Below are positions 61,656-64,000 of a stretch of DNA of 64,000 nt, in pieces. How positions within the stretch are numbered: position 1 is the first letter of the stretch; every line of letters starts with the position of its first letter. Source of the stretch: an uncultured Blautia sp. (GTDB lineage Bacteria > Bacillota > Clostridia > Lachnospirales > Lachnospiraceae); NCBI GenBank assembly GCA_934424575.1, contig CAKRXU010000009.1, positions 18,783 through 82,782 of the forward strand, read 5' to 3'. A program made the translations under genes and the position numbers. Below the pieces are notes generated by a model that saw only the letters and a program-made list of their open reading frames with translations, searched no databases and was not told where the DNA came from.

Positions 61656-61970
61656 ATGCGAGTGATTTTATTTATCTTAAAGCTTATCGGAAGAATCTTA
61701 CTCATTCCGCTATGGCTGATCCTGGCCTTTATTGGTATATGTGTCAGCGCAGTAGTTAATCTCTACTGCGTTGCAAAATGCCTTATTGGCTTGCTTCTTG
61801 GAGCAATGCTTGTGTGCACCATTATCTGGTACCGCACCCAGTACATGAATTATATTCTTTTAGGAATCGCAGAATTCATGTTGGTAGGCGCATTGGCTGC
61901 AGGCGCATTTGTCCTGGCATTGGTGTCAGAAGTGAGAGACTGTGTTGGAAGATTTATTATTGGAGGATGA
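61656..61970 (+). CDS. Small membrane protein of the element
   Basis: 104 residues from the ATG at 61656 (AAAGGAGG 6 nt upstream). It has three hydrophobic segments (about 3-30, 34-52 and 60-92) with few charges, and no motif I recognise. It follows the RepA remnant by 11 nt and precedes the next gene by 4 nt, so these form one transcript. Confidence 0.72.
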   Translation: MRVILFILKLIGRILLIPLWLILAFIGICVSAVVNLYCVAKCLIGLLLGAMLVCTIIWYRTQYMNYILLGIAEFMLVGALAAGAFVLALVSEVRDCVGRFIIGG

Positions 61971-61974
61971 GAGG

Positions 61975-62535
61975 ATGGAAGAATTATATAAAGTGATGGA
62001 TGATCTGCTGGATCTGGAATTTCAGATAAAAGCAGGGATGAATATTCTGAAGGAACTGGAAGAACTTTATACGTCAGATCCAGAAAAAGAGGAGACCGAA
62101 GCAGAGAAACTGGCAGTGCTGATGAAAGGATATCTGCAATCTATGAAGGCAAATCTGAGAGAAATTATTCACTATATCGACGAGTCAACACTAGAAAAAG
62201 CGAAGAACGAAAAAGTTCAAAAGCAAGAGTCTCCTTCAAAGGTGTCAAAAGACGTAGAGGAAGCTGTTGATAAGATGATTGCTAATCGTATGAGCAAGGC
62301 ATATTCTGAATGGAAATCAAATCAAGCCCCACAGTCATTTAATGAAAATGTCGAGAAGGAATACCAGAAGCTTTTGGAAACACTGTCTCCGGAACAAGAG
62401 GAAGTGCTTACAAAGTATTGCGATGAAATATTTGCCAGCGGAGCAGAGACAGAAGAGTTTTTCTATCGCCTGGGTATAAAGGATGGACTGAGATTAAAAA
62501 GTACGGTAAAATCTGTATTAGAAATGATGTCGTGA
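61975..62535 (+). CDS. Hypothetical helical protein of the element (DUF6809-like)
   Basis: 186 residues from the ATG at 61975, 8 nt after GGAGG; the frame is open 11 codons earlier, inside the previous gene. Helical and charged. The end (YQKLLETLSPEQEEVLTKYCDEI, FFYRLGIKDGLRLKSTV) resembles the DUF6809 proteins that recur on conjugative elements of gut Clostridia. The resemblance is approximate and the function unknown. Confidence 0.68.
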   Translation: MEELYKVMDDLLDLEFQIKAGMNILKELEELYTSDPEKEETEAEKLAVLMKGYLQSMKANLREIIHYIDESTLEKAKNEKVQKQESPSKVSKDVEEAVDKMIANRMSKAYSEWKSNQAPQSFNENVEKEYQKLLETLSPEQEEVLTKYCDEIFASGAETEEFFYRLGIKDGLRLKSTVKSVLEMMS

Positions 62536-62658
62536 AATCGAAGTATACTTTAGAACTACTAGTTCTGGAAAATTCGTTGGTTGTGCGGATTTATGCACTG
62601 CTATTTGATGTAAACTGATAACATCAGAATTAGATAAAAGAGATAAAGGAGAAGAGAT

Positions 62659-63141
62659 ATGTGGCTGCCGGATTTTTTTTATTCAAAGACTTTTAAAATT
62701 ATAGCGACAGTAATCTTTACTGTTGAGCTGATAATCATAATTACATTGAAGATAGTGGATCTTTACTGTGATGAACCGGGATGCTGGAACAAAAAAGATT
62801 GGGGAACAAACTATTGCATGGAGCATATTAACAGTATTTATGAAGAGGCGATGAAAAGAGAAAGAGCATATGAAAATTCCCAAAGAAAAAACAGTACGAG
62901 TAACAGCTATTCCAGTAAATCCCAAAGAAGTTATTCTTCTGGAAAAAAGAGTACTCTATCGCGTTCATACAATACATACAGCAATTCTTATTCATCCCGG
63001 AGAAACGATTCCTATGATGTTTATAATTATGATGATCCGGATGATTTCGCTGATGACTGGGCTGAGGAATTTGGTGGAGGAAATTATGATGGCGGATATG
63101 ATGATGCGTATGATTACTGGGAGGAGAACTACGGGAATTAA
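62659..63141 (+). CDS. Membrane-anchored Ser/Tyr-rich protein (unknown)
   Basis: 160 residues. One N-terminal helix (IIATVIFTVELIIIITLKIVD) is followed by a short segment with cysteines (YCDEPGCWNKKDWGTNYC), a Ser/Tyr/Arg-rich stretch at about 72-113 and an acidic Tyr/Gly/Asp tail. The cysteines could form a small metal knuckle. A GGAGAAGAG site precedes the ATG. Low-complexity composition makes homology uninformative. Confidence 0.68.
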   Translation: MWLPDFFYSKTFKIIATVIFTVELIIIITLKIVDLYCDEPGCWNKKDWGTNYCMEHINSIYEEAMKRERAYENSQRKNSTSNSYSSKSQRSYSSGKKSTLSRSYNTYSNSYSSRRNDSYDVYNYDDPDDFADDWAEEFGGGNYDGGYDDAYDYWEENYGN

Positions 63142-63171
63142 TAATGCAAGGAAATTGTGGAGGTGAACTTG

Positions 63172-63984
63172 TTGAAGGAAAATACATATCAAACTCCTTG
63201 TGGAACGATTCACTATTGGTCAAGTATTCTGAGTTTGGATACAATGACGCTTGTATTTCTTCCAGGGCTGACTGCTGATCATAGATTGTTTGATAAGCAG
63301 GTTGAGCACTTCGTGGGAAAATATAATATGATTGTATGGGATGCACCAGCTCATGCTTCATCCTGGCCGTTTCGGTTTGATTTTGACTTGTTTGATAAGG
63401 CAAAATGGCTGAATGGGATTCTTGAAAAAGAAGAAATCATAAATCCAATTATAATAGGTCAATCAATGGGTGGATATGTAGGACAGGCTTATGCACAATT
63501 GTATCCCGATCGGCTGGCAGGTTTTATTTCCATTGATTCAGCACCGTTACAGAGAAATTATGTGACAGCAGTGGAGATCTGGCTTCTGAAAAGAATGGAA
63601 CCAATATATGCACATTACCCATGGAAGTTGCTTTTGAAATCCGGAACAAAGGGAGTTGCAAATTCTAATTATGGCAGAAACCTGATGAAGGAAATGATGC
63701 TGGTTTATGCTGGTGATCAGCATCGTTATGCCCAAATTGCCGGGCATGGATTTCGTATTCTGGCAGAGGCAATGGAAAAGGATCTGCCATATGAAATCAA
63801 ATGTCCTTCCCTGTTGATATGTGGTACAAAGGATCATGCCGGCTCATGCATAAGGTATAACAGAGAATGGCATCGAAAAACGAAAATTCCTTTAAAGTGG
63901 ATTGAAGGGGCCGGTCATAATTCTAATACAGATAAACCGGAGATGATAAATAGTTTGATAGAAGAATTCCTTTCAAACATATAA
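63172..63984 (+). CDS. Alpha/beta hydrolase
   Basis: 270 residues from a TTG at 63172, 6 nt after GGAGGTG; a GTG at 63157 in the same frame overlaps that site. VFLPGLTADHRLFDKQ gives the oxyanion region, IIGQSMGGYVGQAY holds the G-x-S-x-G nucleophile (Ser), LICGTKDHAG carries the acid and EGAGHNSNTDKP the catalytic histidine. It resembles small cytoplasmic esterases or lactonases. Whether it belongs to the element or to the flanking chromosome cannot be settled because the window ends here. Confidence 0.85.
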   Translation: MKENTYQTPCGTIHYWSSILSLDTMTLVFLPGLTADHRLFDKQVEHFVGKYNMIVWDAPAHASSWPFRFDFDLFDKAKWLNGILEKEEIINPIIIGQSMGGYVGQAYAQLYPDRLAGFISIDSAPLQRNYVTAVEIWLLKRMEPIYAHYPWKLLLKSGTKGVANSNYGRNLMKEMMLVYAGDQHRYAQIAGHGFRILAEAMEKDLPYEIKCPSLLICGTKDHAGSCIRYNREWHRKTKIPLKWIEGAGHNSNTDKPEMINSLIEEFLSNI

Positions 63985-64000
63985 AGACTATTGAAAACAA

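Overview
The window is a 64 kb stretch around a chromosomal replication origin of a low-GC Gram-positive bacterium of the class Clostridia. It is most likely a Lachnospiraceae species, judging by the DUF3881 and DUF4446 proteins, the SAM-I riboswitch on metK, the gene order, and a BspA-like surface protein. The origin lies at about 28.0-30.1 kb. dnaA sits between two DnaA-box regions. Nearly all genes to its left are on the minus strand and nearly all to its right on the plus strand, so transcription mostly runs with replication.

Left arm, reading away from the origin: dnaA, dnaN, yaaA, recF, a large TPR/acidic/AAA+ protein and rsmA. Then come a secreted DUF1002-like protein, an S1-domain protein, a CBS-containing manganese pyrophosphatase, a flavin reductase, aroK, murA, and metK behind a SAM-I riboswitch. 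A two-component system, an Orn/Lys/Arg decarboxylase-fold protein and a guanylate-kinase-like protein follow as one tight group. holB, ricT, a TrmN6-like methyltransferase and rsmI form the next operon, then gyrB, gyrA, a membrane-anchored protein and an acyltransferase.

Right arm: the conserved set rpmH, rnpA, yidD, yidC, khpB (jag), mnmE, mnmG, rsmG. parA and parB, with two perfect parS sites in front, follow only 15.8 kb later. Between rsmG and parA lie a GldA/F/G-like ABC system with a DUF4340 protein, a threonine aldolase, a leucine-rich-repeat surface protein, an alpha/beta hydrolase, and a head-on ABC-2 exporter. The exporter diverges from a two-component system whose kinase gene is split by an in-frame TAG. 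After parB come DUF4446, serS and DUF3881.

From 58 kb the character changes. A broken tRNA-Arg relic and an intact tRNA-Arg(CCU) are followed by a second, plasmid-type partition set (parB, parA, frameshifted parB) and the C-terminal remnant of a RepA_N-type replication initiator. Three small accessory proteins and an alpha/beta hydrolase come next. This looks like the decayed end of an integrative element beside a tRNA gene.

I see no CRISPR array, rRNA operon or intact transposase. The observations most worth following up are the TPR/AAA+ protein in the dnaA operon, the decayed partition/replication module, the amber-split kinase with its three-half-site operator region, the MITE-like repeat before mnmE, and the two terminator-like hairpins close upstream of ribosome binding sites.
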